A stretch of 64,000 bases of DNA from Oscillospiraceae bacterium (lineage in GTDB: Bacteria; Bacillota; Clostridia; Oscillospirales; Ruminococcaceae). Under the pieces are notes generated by a model that saw only the letters and a program-made list of their open reading frames with translations, searched no databases and was not told where the DNA came from. This document shows positions 17,920 to 26,559 of the stretch, one piece after another. Every line of letters begins with the position of its first letter. Within the stretch, counting starts at the first letter, position 1. The position numbers and the translations under genes were made by a program. The stretch spans positions 62,001 through 126,000 of the forward strand of contig JAGAWT010000033.1 in assembly GCA_018110985.1 (NCBI GenBank). The letters run 5' to 3'.

Positions 17920-19494
17920 TCAGTCGTCGCCTGTTTCCTTTATCCTTTTTGCGTTTTCAGCGTTCAGTTCGGGGAAGAAGGACAGAACGGGCTCTGCATC
18001 CTTGTTGTTCCTGATACGACGTTCGATGTAGCTCTTGGTTATCTTCATTACCAGGGGAGAAAGGAACACCACACCTATAAGGTTGGGTATCATCATCATT
18101 CCGTTGAAGGTGTCGGAGATATCCCATGCAAGGCTGGAGGTGAGCACCGCTCCGGAAAGGGTCATGATAACGAATATCACCTTGTATACCTTTACGGCGC
18201 CTGTGTGGTCTCCCGCAAGGTATTCAACTGCCTTTGAGCCGTAGTGTGACCATCCGAGAACGGTGGTAAAGGCAAAGAGAAGTATTGCAAGGGCGATAAA
18301 GCAGCGTCCCAGCTCAAAGTCGCCGATCTTGAACACGGTATTGAACGCTTCCGCCACAAGAGTGGAGTCACTGTCGGTGACGGCTATACCAGTGTTCAGG
18401 TCTATTACTCCGGATGTGAGAACAGTAAGAGCTGTCATGGTGCAGACGATGAATGTATCCGCAAACACCTCGAAAATGCCCCAGAGCCCCTGCTTTACAG
18501 GCTCTATAACATTTGAATTGGAATGTACCATTACGGAGGAACCAAGACCTGCCTCATTGGAGAATACTCCCCTCTTGCAGCCCATGGTGATGACCTGCTT
18601 TACGGTAAGTCCTCCTGCTGCGCCCCACGCAGCCTTTGCTGTGAATGCACCGCCGAAAATAGCAGAGAATGCGCTGCCGATGTGAGCCGCATTTTTCAGG
18701 ATTATGACCAGGGAGCCCAGCACAAATGCCACTACCATGAAAGGCACTATGGTCTCTGCAACACGGGCGATCCTCTGGAGACCGCCTATCACTATAAGAC
18801 CAATGAGGATCATCAGCACTATTCCCATGATGAGCATATAAAGGTTCACGGAGGCACCGTCTTCGGATGTGTAGAGTATCACATCAGAAAGGGGTCTGAT
18901 GTTGAAGGCGGTAGTAAAGTTCACAACTATCTTGTTTATCTGCCCCATGTTCCCTATGCCGAAGGAGGCAAAAACAGCAAATACGGAAAAAGCTACGGCA
19001 AGCACCTTTCCCACGGTCTTCATTCCCTTTTTGGAGCCGAGGCCGTCCTGAAGGTAGTACATGGCGCCTCCGGACCATTCGCCCTGCTTATTCTTTCTGC
19101 GGAAGTAGATCCCGAGGATGTTTTCGGAATAGTTGGTCATCATGCCGAAGAAGGCTGCCACCCACATCCAGAATACCGCACCGGGGCCTCCGGTCATTAT
19201 GGCGGCTGCAACTCCTGCGATATTTCCTACGCCCACGGTTGCGGCAAGGGCTGTGCAGAGTGCCTGGAACTGTGAGATGGAAGCCTTTTCCCCGGTGTGA
19301 CCCTTTACCTTGTTGTCACCGAGACTGCCTATGGTCTTTTTCAGCCAGTGACCTATATGGGTGACCTGGAAAAAGCCTGTGACACAGGTCATTATCACGC
19401 CTACGGCTATGAGCAGCCATACTCCCAACCGGGACCAGACGATTGTGTTGAGTGTATCATTGATGCTTGTTATTGTGTCGAGGAACGAATTCAT
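17920..19494 (-). CDS. Na+/alanine (glycine) symporter, AGCS family
   Basis: 524 residues with about ten hydrophobic segments. Family motifs include TGFFQVTHIGHW, GGPGAVFWMWVAAFFGM (shown in the family signature region, residues about 84-100), AVFASFGIGNMGQ and FSNEAGLGSS. It imports alanine or glycine with sodium. It follows the aldo/keto reductase gene by 39 bases on the same strand, so it may be the last gene of the GGDEF-DctP operon. Confidence 0.93.
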   Translation of the reverse strand: MNSFLDTITSINDTLNTIVWSRLGVWLLIAVGVIMTCVTGFFQVTHIGHWLKKTIGSLGDNKVKGHTGEKASISQFQALCTALAATVGVGNIAGVAAAIMTGGPGAVFWMWVAAFFGMMTNYSENILGIYFRRKNKQGEWSGGAMYYLQDGLGSKKGMKTVGKVLAVAFSVFAVFASFGIGNMGQINKIVVNFTTAFNIRPLSDVILYTSEDGASVNLYMLIMGIVLMILIGLIVIGGLQRIARVAETIVPFMVVAFVLGSLVIILKNAAHIGSAFSAIFGGAFTAKAAWGAAGGLTVKQVITMGCKRGVFSNEAGLGSSVMVHSNSNVIEPVKQGLWGIFEVFADTFIVCTMTALTVLTSGVIDLNTGIAVTDSDSTLVAEAFNTVFKIGDFELGRCFIALAILLFAFTTVLGWSHYGSKAVEYLAGDHTGAVKVYKVIFVIMTLSGAVLTSSLAWDISDTFNGMMMIPNLIGVVFLSPLVMKITKSYIERRIRNNKDAEPVLSFFPELNAENAKRIKETGDD

Positions 19495-19533
19495 TTTCTG
19501 TGTTCTCTGCCTTTCTTTAGGGGCGGAGCGTGG

Positions 19534-20556
19534 TCATACAGTGACCCTGCCCGCCAGGATATTTTTGTAGTCCTCCAGATTCTTTTTCAGAAGGGAGGGT
19601 ATTTTCAGACCGTAGGGACAGTGCTTCATGCACTTTCCGCAGGCGGTGCAGCTCTCTATCTTTGCCATCTCCTTCTGCCAGTAGTCATTGAGCCATGAGG
19701 CGGAGGGGGCTCTCCTTACCATCAGGGACATTCTTGCGCACTGGTTGATGATTATCCCGGAGGAGCAGGGCATACAATAGCCGCAGCCACGGCAGAAGTC
19801 TCCCGAAAGCTCCCGCCGTTCCTTTTCTATAAAGGCTTTGATATCTTCGGTCATCGAGGGCGTCTTCTCAAAGAAGGAAAGCCATGTATCCAGCTCCGTC
19901 TCACGCTGTATGCCCCATATGGGAAGAACGGGGTATTCAAGCATGAAAGCCATGCAGGCCTCTGCATTGGTGAGCAGGCCACCGGAAAGCCCCTTCATGG
20001 CAATAAAGCCGATGTCATTCTCCTTACAGCTTTGTACAAGGGCTGTTTCCCTTTCGGAGGCAAGATAGGAGAAGGGGTATTGAAGGGTCTCATACAGACC
20101 GCTTCCCGCTATCTCCTCCGCAACGCCTACCTTATGGGTGGTGATGCCTATATGCAGCACCTTGCCCTGCCGCTTTGCCTCACATAGAGCCTCATACATA
20201 CCTGTGCCGTCATCGGGGCGGTAGCACCGTGAAACACAGTGGAGCTGATAGATATCCAGATGATCGGTGCGCAGGTTGCGCAGGGTGGTGTCCAGATCCT
20301 TACGCAGTTCGTCGGGAGTTGCTGCCATAGTCTTTGATGCGATAAAGATCCTGTCTCTCATGCCCTCAAAGGCGGCACCTAATTTCTCTTCGCTGTCGGA
20401 ATATGCTCTTGCGGTATCAAAAAAGGTCATGCCGCCCTCATATGCACGCCTGAGGAGCTTTACTGCTTCACTTTTCCCGACCCTCTGTACGGGAAGGGCT
20501 CCGAAAGCGTTCTGCGGAGCAGTGATGCCTGTTTTACCTAAGGTGATGGTTTTCAT
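19534..20556 (-). CDS. aldo/keto reductase with C-terminal 4Fe-4S ferredoxin domain
   Basis: 340 residues. Residues 1-230 form an aldo/keto reductase barrel (catalytic-region motifs FFDTARAYSDSEEKLG, LDIYQLHCVS). The C-terminus carries a first Cys cluster CRGCGYCMPC and a second, CTACGKCMKHCPYG, consistent with one or two iron-sulfur clusters. Such fusions are common in anaerobes and are thought to exchange electrons with ferredoxin rather than only NAD(P)H; the substrate is unknown. It is 31 bases downstream of the ketopantoate-reductase-like gene. Confidence 0.9.
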   Translation of the reverse strand: MKTITLGKTGITAPQNAFGALPVQRVGKSEAVKLLRRAYEGGMTFFDTARAYSDSEEKLGAAFEGMRDRIFIASKTMAATPDELRKDLDTTLRNLRTDHLDIYQLHCVSRCYRPDDGTGMYEALCEAKRQGKVLHIGITTHKVGVAEEIAGSGLYETLQYPFSYLASERETALVQSCKENDIGFIAMKGLSGGLLTNAEACMAFMLEYPVLPIWGIQRETELDTWLSFFEKTPSMTEDIKAFIEKERRELSGDFCRGCGYCMPCSSGIIINQCARMSLMVRRAPSASWLNDYWQKEMAKIESCTACGKCMKHCPYGLKIPSLLKKNLEDYKNILAGRVTV

Positions 20557-20587
20557 GGGCTACTCTCCTTTTGGTGGTGAAGAACTG

Positions 20588-21685
20588 TCATTTGTTGTCC
20601 TTCACGGCTTTGGTGAAAGCGCTCACCGCAGCGGTGAGAAGAATGGCGCTGCCTGCGGCAAGGACTATCTTTCTGACAGGGACGGGAGGTGTTTTGAGGT
20701 CTTCCGACTTATCCCTGTTGTCATAGGTCTCATGAAGCTCCTCCCATGAGGGGGCGCTCCTCCTCAGCCTGTCAAAGGCGGGCATGGCAACATCCGGGTT
20801 TTCAAGGCGGAGCTTTTTGAAGCAGAGATCCAGCCACTCCATTTCCGATACCGCATTTTTGCAGTGAACGGAGGCTGCCAGCTCCCCTATCTTTGTTTTG
20901 CAGAAAAAGTGAAGTGCGCTTTTGATGCCTGTCATTTTGAGCCTGCTGTCAAACAGACTCTCGTCTCCCTCCGGGCGTATCTTTATGCCTGCCCTTTTCA
21001 GCAGTGCATAGCACTCCCTTATGGCGTCAAGGAGCTCCGAAAGGCGGGAGTTGCCTATATTCCGCAGGTCTCCTCCCAATGCATAACATTCAAGGGCTGC
21101 GGGCAGTATGAAGGCTGCATGGCTCCAGAGCCACCCGTGCATATCGTCCTCAAAGCGGAGAGAGTAATCGGTGCCGCTGAAAGCAGAGATAAGTGTTATC
21201 CTTTCTGCGGCGGACACCTCCTTGTGGAGCTTCCCGACGGTCATTGAGCCGTCACCCCAGTGGAGAACGGTCACCCTGTCCTCAAAGCGTTCCCCTGCCG
21301 TCCCCTGAAAGCCGAAGAGAACGGATCTGTTCCCCTCGCAGTGCTCCATGAACTTTTTCTCGGTCTCTTCACACAAGGGGTTGTTCCCCACAAAGATCAC
21401 CATGGGAGCCTTTGCCTTTCCAAGCTCTTCCAGAACGCTTTCCTGCTGTATCCCCTGCATTACGGAAAAGACTGCGTCAAACTCCTCATCCGGGAGGGTA
21501 TCCGTTACCCTGAAATGATCCACAGTTTCCTTCCTTTGCAGATAGTGGCGGATATGGAGCCCCTTTTCCTTCAGCACCTCTCCCCACCTGCTCTTTGAGA
21601 CGACTGTCACATCGTTTCCTGCCTTGCACAGCACATGGATGAGCTGGGAGCCTATTACTCCGCAGCCGTACACCAGTACCTTCAT
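20588..21685 (-). CDS. ketopantoate reductase (ApbA/PanE)-like protein
   Basis: 365 residues. The N-terminus is a Rossmann fold with GCGVIGSQ (residues 8-15), and the middle is the ApbA C-terminal helical domain. The family reduces 2-dehydropantoate or related 2-oxo acids. This one is longer than PanE (about 300) and ends in a hydrophobic helix (IVLAAGSAILLTAAVSAF) that could anchor it in the membrane, so the assignment to pantothenate synthesis is doubtful. It lies between the DctP-like and aldo/keto reductase genes. Confidence 0.8.
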   Translation of the reverse strand: MKVLVYGCGVIGSQLIHVLCKAGNDVTVVSKSRWGEVLKEKGLHIRHYLQRKETVDHFRVTDTLPDEEFDAVFSVMQGIQQESVLEELGKAKAPMVIFVGNNPLCEETEKKFMEHCEGNRSVLFGFQGTAGERFEDRVTVLHWGDGSMTVGKLHKEVSAAERITLISAFSGTDYSLRFEDDMHGWLWSHAAFILPAALECYALGGDLRNIGNSRLSELLDAIRECYALLKRAGIKIRPEGDESLFDSRLKMTGIKSALHFFCKTKIGELAASVHCKNAVSEMEWLDLCFKKLRLENPDVAMPAFDRLRRSAPSWEELHETYDNRDKSEDLKTPPVPVRKIVLAAGSAILLTAAVSAFTKAVKDNK

Positions 21686-21716
21686 CTAACCACCTCATGG
21701 TACAATAAAATTTGAT

Positions 21717-22772
21717 CTATTCTGTAAGATCGTATATATCTTCTGCCAGTTCTTTGCCGTAAACATTTGCAAAGACCTTTATAACGTCCTTTGTCTGTCG
21801 CCTGAATCCGTCGGTGTTGGGGTAGACTATGGTCATTCCCTCCTGTTCCAGCAGTGAGATACACTCCTCTGTCTGTGCCTTTACAAGCTCTCTGTCAGTT
21901 TTCTGTGCCTCCTTTGCAGCGTAGGATATCATCATCCTGTCTTCGGGATCAAGTCCGTCCCACAGGCTCTTTCTTATGGTAAGGGGCATAGCATCGTAGC
22001 TGTGGTTTGTGAGAGAAAGGTATTTCTGTTCCTCGTAGAGCCTGCTGCTGTGTATCATGGGGACAGAGCTTTCCTGTGCGTCAAACAGACCGCTTTTCAG
22101 CGCTGCTTTCAGGTCTGTGTACGGAAAGCTGCGGGGAGATGCACCCAGGGATGACATGGTCTCCAGAGCGATCTGATCGCCGGAGGTGCATATCCTCAGC
22201 CCTGTCATATCCCCCGTGCGGCGTACAGGGCCTGCCGCTTCCGATGAGGTCACACATTTGAAGCCGTTGTCAAAGTAGGAAAGAACATGGAGATCGTATG
22301 CCTCCAGCTCGGGATTTACCCCCTGCTGAACGGGACCGTCGATGAATCTCCATGCGCTCTCAAAGTCGTCAAAAAGAAAGGGAAGAGCGGAAATGCTTAT
22401 CTTTGGGACATAGACCGCATAGTCTTCCGCTGAGGCAGCGGCGATATCCATGTCGCCGTTTATCTCCTTCTCTATAAGCTCCCCGCCGCTGTCCGTCCGT
22501 TCGTCGGGGTACAGCTGTACAAGTATCCTGCCGCCGGTGCTTTCCTCTACCCTTTCCTTGAATTCCTGCAAGGCTATGCCTGCCGGTTCATCCTCGGATG
22601 CGGGATATGCCGCTTTGAGTGTCAGAGGGTATTCAATGACCGCCTTTTCTGTATCCTCAGGGATCTCATCCTGTGAAGTCTGAGTGTCCCCGTGGGGTGC
22701 CTGTGCCGTGGCGCAGGCAGAAAGAAGGATCAAAAGTGCGGGCAAAAGGGATCTGTATCTGATAATGATCAC
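21717..22772 (-). CDS. DctP-family (TRAP-type) solute-binding lipoprotein
   Basis: About 351 residues. The lipoprotein signal ends in the lipobox LLSAC; the mature part has DctP features (ALQEFKERVEESTGGRI, LRICTSGDQIALETM, SLTNHSYDAMPL). DctP proteins bind C4-dicarboxylates or other carboxylates. No TRAP membrane subunits (DctQ, DctM) are adjacent. The start is ambiguous: GTG at 22770-22772 gives a compact 20-residue signal but AGGGGA abuts it; TTG at 22785-22787 is the other in-frame option. It follows the GGDEF gene closely, suggesting it feeds a signal to that sensor. Confidence 0.83.
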   Translation of the reverse strand: MIIIRYRSLLPALLILLSACATAQAPHGDTQTSQDEIPEDTEKAVIEYPLTLKAAYPASEDEPAGIALQEFKERVEESTGGRILVQLYPDERTDSGGELIEKEINGDMDIAAASAEDYAVYVPKISISALPFLFDDFESAWRFIDGPVQQGVNPELEAYDLHVLSYFDNGFKCVTSSEAAGPVRRTGDMTGLRICTSGDQIALETMSSLGASPRSFPYTDLKAALKSGLFDAQESSVPMIHSSRLYEEQKYLSLTNHSYDAMPLTIRKSLWDGLDPEDRMMISYAAKEAQKTDRELVKAQTEECISLLEQEGMTIVYPNTDGFRRQTKDVIKVFANVYGKELAEDIYDLTE

Positions 22773-22790
22773 TCCCCTAAACTTCAAAGA

Positions 22791-24605
22791 TCATTCATCG
22801 CTGTAGACTGCGAAATAGTTCTTGCCCTCGTGCTTTACGGAGTACAGAGCCATATCTGCCGCCGTAAAAAGGGTCTCATAGTCTGAGGCATGGCGCGGGA
22901 AGCAGGCTATGCCCACGCTTGCGGACACAGGCACGGTCTTCTCACCGCTGCCGTAGCTTGCGGAAAGCGCTGTGATTATATCAAGGGCGTGCTTTTTTGG
23001 CTCGCTGTCATCCTCAAAACGGATGAGCACGGCAAACTCGTCGCCGCCTATACGGCCGATAGTTTCCAGTCTGCGGAATTTGGAACGCAGCTTTGAAGCC
23101 ACATCTGTCAGCACATCGTCCCCCACCGCATGACCCAGTGTATCGTTCACGGATTTGAAATTATCAAGATCTATCACGAAAAGGGCATATTTTTCGCTCT
23201 TGTCGGCTTTTTCAAGGATATGGGCGCATTTATCCTCAAAGGTGCCCTTGTTCAGGATATTTGTGAGCAGGTCTATGCTCGCCTTGTAGATAAGGTCTAT
23301 CTCACGGTTCATTTCCTCATCCACATTTTCAACAGAGCCCACATACTGGGAAAGCTCCCCGTGGGAATCGTAGACGGCGCTTATGGAAAGTCTGAACCAG
23401 TAATACTTTTTTTCGGGAGTAAGGAGCCTGAACTCGGTCTCGTAAACGGATTTCCCCCTCTTGCGCAGATCCAGCAGGTCGTTTTTGACGTGCAGATCCT
23501 CCGGGTGCAGCTTTGTGAAGAGGCTGACCAGATCTCTGTAGCTGTAATCCGTTCTGTCCTCCCCCGTTATGGAGGTGGGGCTGGTGTCGAATTTGAGCGT
23601 CTGTGTCCTGGGGTCGTAGGAGAAGATGGTGTTGTTGTGCCGCCTTGCCGCCATGATAAAGCGCTCGTTTGAGGATAGTATACGGCGGCTGTTCTTGATG
23701 AGCCTTACAATAAACAGGAAAACCACTGCAAAGACCACAGTGACCGCAGCCACCAGTATACCCACATATCCCGTTATCATAGAGGTCTGTATGCGGATCC
23801 TGTTTCTGGAGATGATGTAGCTGAAGTACCAGCCGTGAGAGCCGATGGGTACCAGGACCTGTATATAATCCTCACCGCCGCCCGAAAAATAACGCACGGC
23901 AGTTTCCTTTTCTGTGCCGTTCTCTGCTCCCTCTATCACATCGTGGATATGGGGTGAGCCCAGCTTTTCCTCCGGGATGCCCGACTGTGCCAGTATCATC
24001 CCGCTGCTGTCCGTCGCTATGGTCACGGAGTCTGTGTCCGTGCTGACGGAGCGGATTATGGAATCGAGTGTGGCTCTGGTAAAGGTGCCGAAAACAACGC
24101 CCACAGCCTTTTCGTCCTTTTTGATGGGTACCGTAAGAACAAGGACTTCCTCTCCGTCCTCATCGAGGACGATGGAATCCGAAACGGAGCTTTTGCCGCT
24201 CATTGCGTCCTTGAAGTGCTTCTGCAGGCGGATATTGCCTGAGCTTTCGCCTTTATAGTTGAGGGTGGCACCCGAGGAGTCTGCCACGCCCACATTTTTG
24301 AAGGAGCCGATGCCCCTGGTAGTCATGATCGTGCGCTTCATGGAATTGTAGTCGCTCATGTCCACATCGGAGAAGTACCTTGCCTGGGATTCCAGCATGG
24401 TGAGCTGATCCTGCATCAGGGTCTCGAGCACAGCTGCCCTTGCCTCCGCATTTTCGGTGATGTAGCCTTCGGTGGATCTTCTGATATAGTTTTCCAGCAC
24501 TCTGCTGAAGACAGTGAATATCATCACAAAGGAAATGGCAACGAACAGAAGCAGGAGAATATAGTCTTTTATGTTTATGAACGATGTCTTTTTCTTGTTC
24601 TGCAA
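22791..24605 (-). CDS. membrane diguanylate cyclase with Cache-like and PAS domains
   Basis: 604 residues. Membrane helix at about 15-35, extracytoplasmic Cache-like sensor (about 40-270), second helix (MITGYVGILVAAVTVVFAVVFLFIV), PAS domain (about 325-440), then GGDEF domain. The active-site motif is intact (RIGGDEFAVL), so it should make cyclic di-GMP. The inhibitory I-site RxxD is altered to RRLE. The start is TTG at 24603-24605 with GGAG about 10 bases upstream; an ATG just upstream is out of frame. Promoter at 24645-24673. The next gene encodes a DctP-like binding protein, a plausible sensory partner. Confidence 0.9.
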   Translation of the reverse strand: MQNKKKTSFINIKDYILLLLFVAISFVMIFTVFSRVLENYIRRSTEGYITENAEARAAVLETLMQDQLTMLESQARYFSDVDMSDYNSMKRTIMTTRGIGSFKNVGVADSSGATLNYKGESSGNIRLQKHFKDAMSGKSSVSDSIVLDEDGEEVLVLTVPIKKDEKAVGVVFGTFTRATLDSIIRSVSTDTDSVTIATDSSGMILAQSGIPEEKLGSPHIHDVIEGAENGTEKETAVRYFSGGGEDYIQVLVPIGSHGWYFSYIISRNRIRIQTSMITGYVGILVAAVTVVFAVVFLFIVRLIKNSRRILSSNERFIMAARRHNNTIFSYDPRTQTLKFDTSPTSITGEDRTDYSYRDLVSLFTKLHPEDLHVKNDLLDLRKRGKSVYETEFRLLTPEKKYYWFRLSISAVYDSHGELSQYVGSVENVDEEMNREIDLIYKASIDLLTNILNKGTFEDKCAHILEKADKSEKYALFVIDLDNFKSVNDTLGHAVGDDVLTDVASKLRSKFRRLETIGRIGGDEFAVLIRFEDDSEPKKHALDIITALSASYGSGEKTVPVSASVGIACFPRHASDYETLFTAADMALYSVKHEGKNYFAVYSDE

Positions 24606-24644
24606 GCTGTGTCATCTCCTTTACTGTAAACTCGACCATCTTAT

Positions 24645-24673
24645 ATTATAATTCAAAATCACTGTTTTGTCAA
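24645..24673 (-). promoter_or_regulatory. sigma-A promoter of the GGDEF operon
   Basis: Minus-strand TTGACA (24668-24673), 17 bases, TATAAT (24645-24650), about 40 bases before the gene. Confidence 0.8.
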
Positions 24674-24716
24674 TGAAAAGAAAGAAAATTATTGTTTTTT
24701 GGGAAGTAGGGCGATA

Positions 24717-24821
24717 ATACTGATTCTTCCTCGATGTATAGACGATCTCCAAGCCTCAAATCTCTTATATTCAAGCATTTGCGGCTTGTTTCTTGTCTAT
24801 ACATCGGTCAGAAATCAGTAT
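24717..24821 (-). repeat. 105-bp palindromic element, copy 5a
   Basis: 105 bp, R orientation, ends ATACTGATT/AATCAGTAT. First of two tandem copies, upstream of the GGDEF promoter and beyond the terminator of the sugar-binding lipoprotein gene. Confidence 0.92.
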
Positions 24822-24822
24822 A

Positions 24823-24922
24823 ATACTGATTCTTCCTCGATGTAGACGATCTCCAAGCCTCAAATCCCATATATTCAAGCATTTGCGGCTTGTTTCTTGC
24901 CTATACATCGGTCAGAAATCAG
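24823..24922 (-). repeat. palindromic element, copy 5b (tandem, 100 bp)
   Basis: Starts one base after copy 5a, same orientation. It lacks the last bases of the right end and has a two-base deletion in the outer stem (GATGTAGACG instead of GATGTATAGACG), so it looks like a decaying tandem duplicate. Confidence 0.9.
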
Positions 24923-24952
24923 AAAAAAAGCTGCCCCTCGGGACAGCTTTTT
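24923..24952 (-). terminator. terminator of the sugar-binding lipoprotein gene
   Basis: Stem AGCTGTCCC/GGGGCAGCT on the minus strand followed by seven T, 17 bases after the stop codon. Confidence 0.85.
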
Positions 24953-24968
24953 AATCGTAAGGTCGTTA

Positions 24969-26423
24969 TCAGCTCATGCTCTCAAGCTGCTGGTCTACCT
25001 CATCTACCAGCATCACAACAACATCGGAGATAGTGTCTCTTGTTGTCGCCCAGTCTATGCCGTGGAATGCCGCACGGAGACCGATCTCAGCTCCGCCGTC
25101 GGTGGTGAGGGACGCCACGTCGGTGGAAACGCCGGTGGCAAGATCAACTACGGGATACTTGGCAGCAAGCTCGTTTATCTCCTTGTTGTGAGCCAGAAGC
25201 TCCTCTGACCAGCCTGCATCCTCCATCAACTTCTTGTCGCCTATGGCAACGGCTTCGTCATTGGTGTTCGCAAGACGTGTGCACTCTGCAAGAATGGCAA
25301 CGCCTTCGGGGTTTGCGGCACCCTTGCAGATGACCCAGCCGTCAAGAGTAGCGGACTGATAGGGATCGGAGCCCTTGGGTGAGGGAACGGGTGCTATGCC
25401 CAGCTGCTCGGGGGGTATCTGGGATTCCCAGACCTCGGGAGCGCCTGTTACTCCCCATATGCCTATGAGGTAGAAAAGCTCCTTGCCCTCTCCCATAAAC
25501 TGGGGGTTTACAGACCAGTCAAACTTGGCAAGATCCAGTACAAGACCCTTCTGGTTCAGTTCATACTGCCAGTTCATCGCCTTTTCTATGGTGGGGTCGT
25601 TCAGGTTTACCTTCAGCCTTCCGTTTTCGGAGGTAACAGAGGGAACGCCTGCGGAAAGGAGCAGCGCCTTTTCGTTGTACCAGCCGTCAAGACCGTAATA
25701 CTCGTTATCCTCGTCTACGAAGTCCTCCAGCATCTGAGTGAAGGTGTCCCAGTTCCAGTTGCCCTCTTCATACAGCTCCCAGGGATCGTCAAAGCCGTGC
25801 TCCTCTATGGTCTGCTTGTTGTAGAGGACTACCTGTTCTGCGGATACGCTGTTTACCAGCTCGTAATGCTTGCCGTTGAAGTTGTATATCTCCATGGCAG
25901 GCTTTACATCCTTCCACAGCTCGGAATCAATGTCGATATATTCATCTACGGGCTGGAACATACCGCTTACTATTCCCTTGGGCAGAGCTGCGGTGTCACA
26001 GGGGAAGAAGTCGATGCCCTCTCCGCCGAGAACATAGGTGGAAAGATCGGAATAGCGGCCGTTCCATGTAGTGGCGTAGTATTTGACAGACCCGCCGTAC
26101 TTTGTTCTGAAAAGGTTGAGGTTGATGGATTCGGATGTGCCGCTGGCGGTGTTGGGGTTGATGTCATAGTGGGCGAGCCACTTGACTTCCTTGTTTTCAA
26201 GCTCCACATCACGGAGCATCCTGTCTGCTACCTCGTCAAGGGTCTCCTGATCCTCCTCGGCAACTGTGGCGGTGTTGAGCTCAACTGTAACTGCCGTAGT
26301 CTCGGAAACGGTGGTCGCTCCGGTCTCGGCGGCAGAGTCTGAGCTGCTGCCTCCGCAGGCAGTAAGGGCGGTGCACACTGAAAGGGCACAAAGGGCCGCA
26401 GCTGTGCGCTTGATATGGTTCAT
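24969..26423 (-). CDS. ABC-type extracellular sugar-binding lipoprotein (solitary)
   Basis: 484 residues from the ATG at 26421-26423, which has GGAGG 8 bases upstream (the upstream ATG at 26444 does not). Lipoprotein signal with lipobox LTAC; then a Thr/Ala-rich linker and a large periplasmic-binding-type domain of the family-1 sugar-binding kind (typical Trp/Tyr-rich sequences such as GNWNWDTFTQMLEDF and GIWGVTGAPEVWES). No ABC permease or ATPase genes are adjacent, so it must use distant partners or act as a receptor. Monocistronic, with promoter at 26475-26504 and a terminator. Confidence 0.87.
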   Translation of the reverse strand: MNHIKRTAAALCALSVCTALTACGGSSSDSAAETGATTVSETTAVTVELNTATVAEEDQETLDEVADRMLRDVELENKEVKWLAHYDINPNTASGTSESINLNLFRTKYGGSVKYYATTWNGRYSDLSTYVLGGEGIDFFPCDTAALPKGIVSGMFQPVDEYIDIDSELWKDVKPAMEIYNFNGKHYELVNSVSAEQVVLYNKQTIEEHGFDDPWELYEEGNWNWDTFTQMLEDFVDEDNEYYGLDGWYNEKALLLSAGVPSVTSENGRLKVNLNDPTIEKAMNWQYELNQKGLVLDLAKFDWSVNPQFMGEGKELFYLIGIWGVTGAPEVWESQIPPEQLGIAPVPSPKGSDPYQSATLDGWVICKGAANPEGVAILAECTRLANTNDEAVAIGDKKLMEDAGWSEELLAHNKEINELAAKYPVVDLATGVSTDVASLTTDGGAEIGLRAAFHGIDWATTRDTISDVVVMLVDEVDQQLESMS

Positions 26424-26474
26424 AACATTTACCTCCGGTGTCATCTCATGGTGAAAGGCTTTTTCTCAACAGAA

Positions 26475-26504
26475 ATTATAGCATAGACAACGGTTCTTTA
26501 TCAA
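26475..26504 (-). promoter_or_regulatory. sigma-A promoter of the sugar-binding lipoprotein gene
   Basis: Minus-strand TTGATA (26499-26504), 18 bases, TATAAT (26475-26480). Confidence 0.7.
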
Positions 26505-26559
26505 TATAAAAATAAACAAAGAAAATGAATTTTATGTAAACATTTTTTGGGAGCACATT

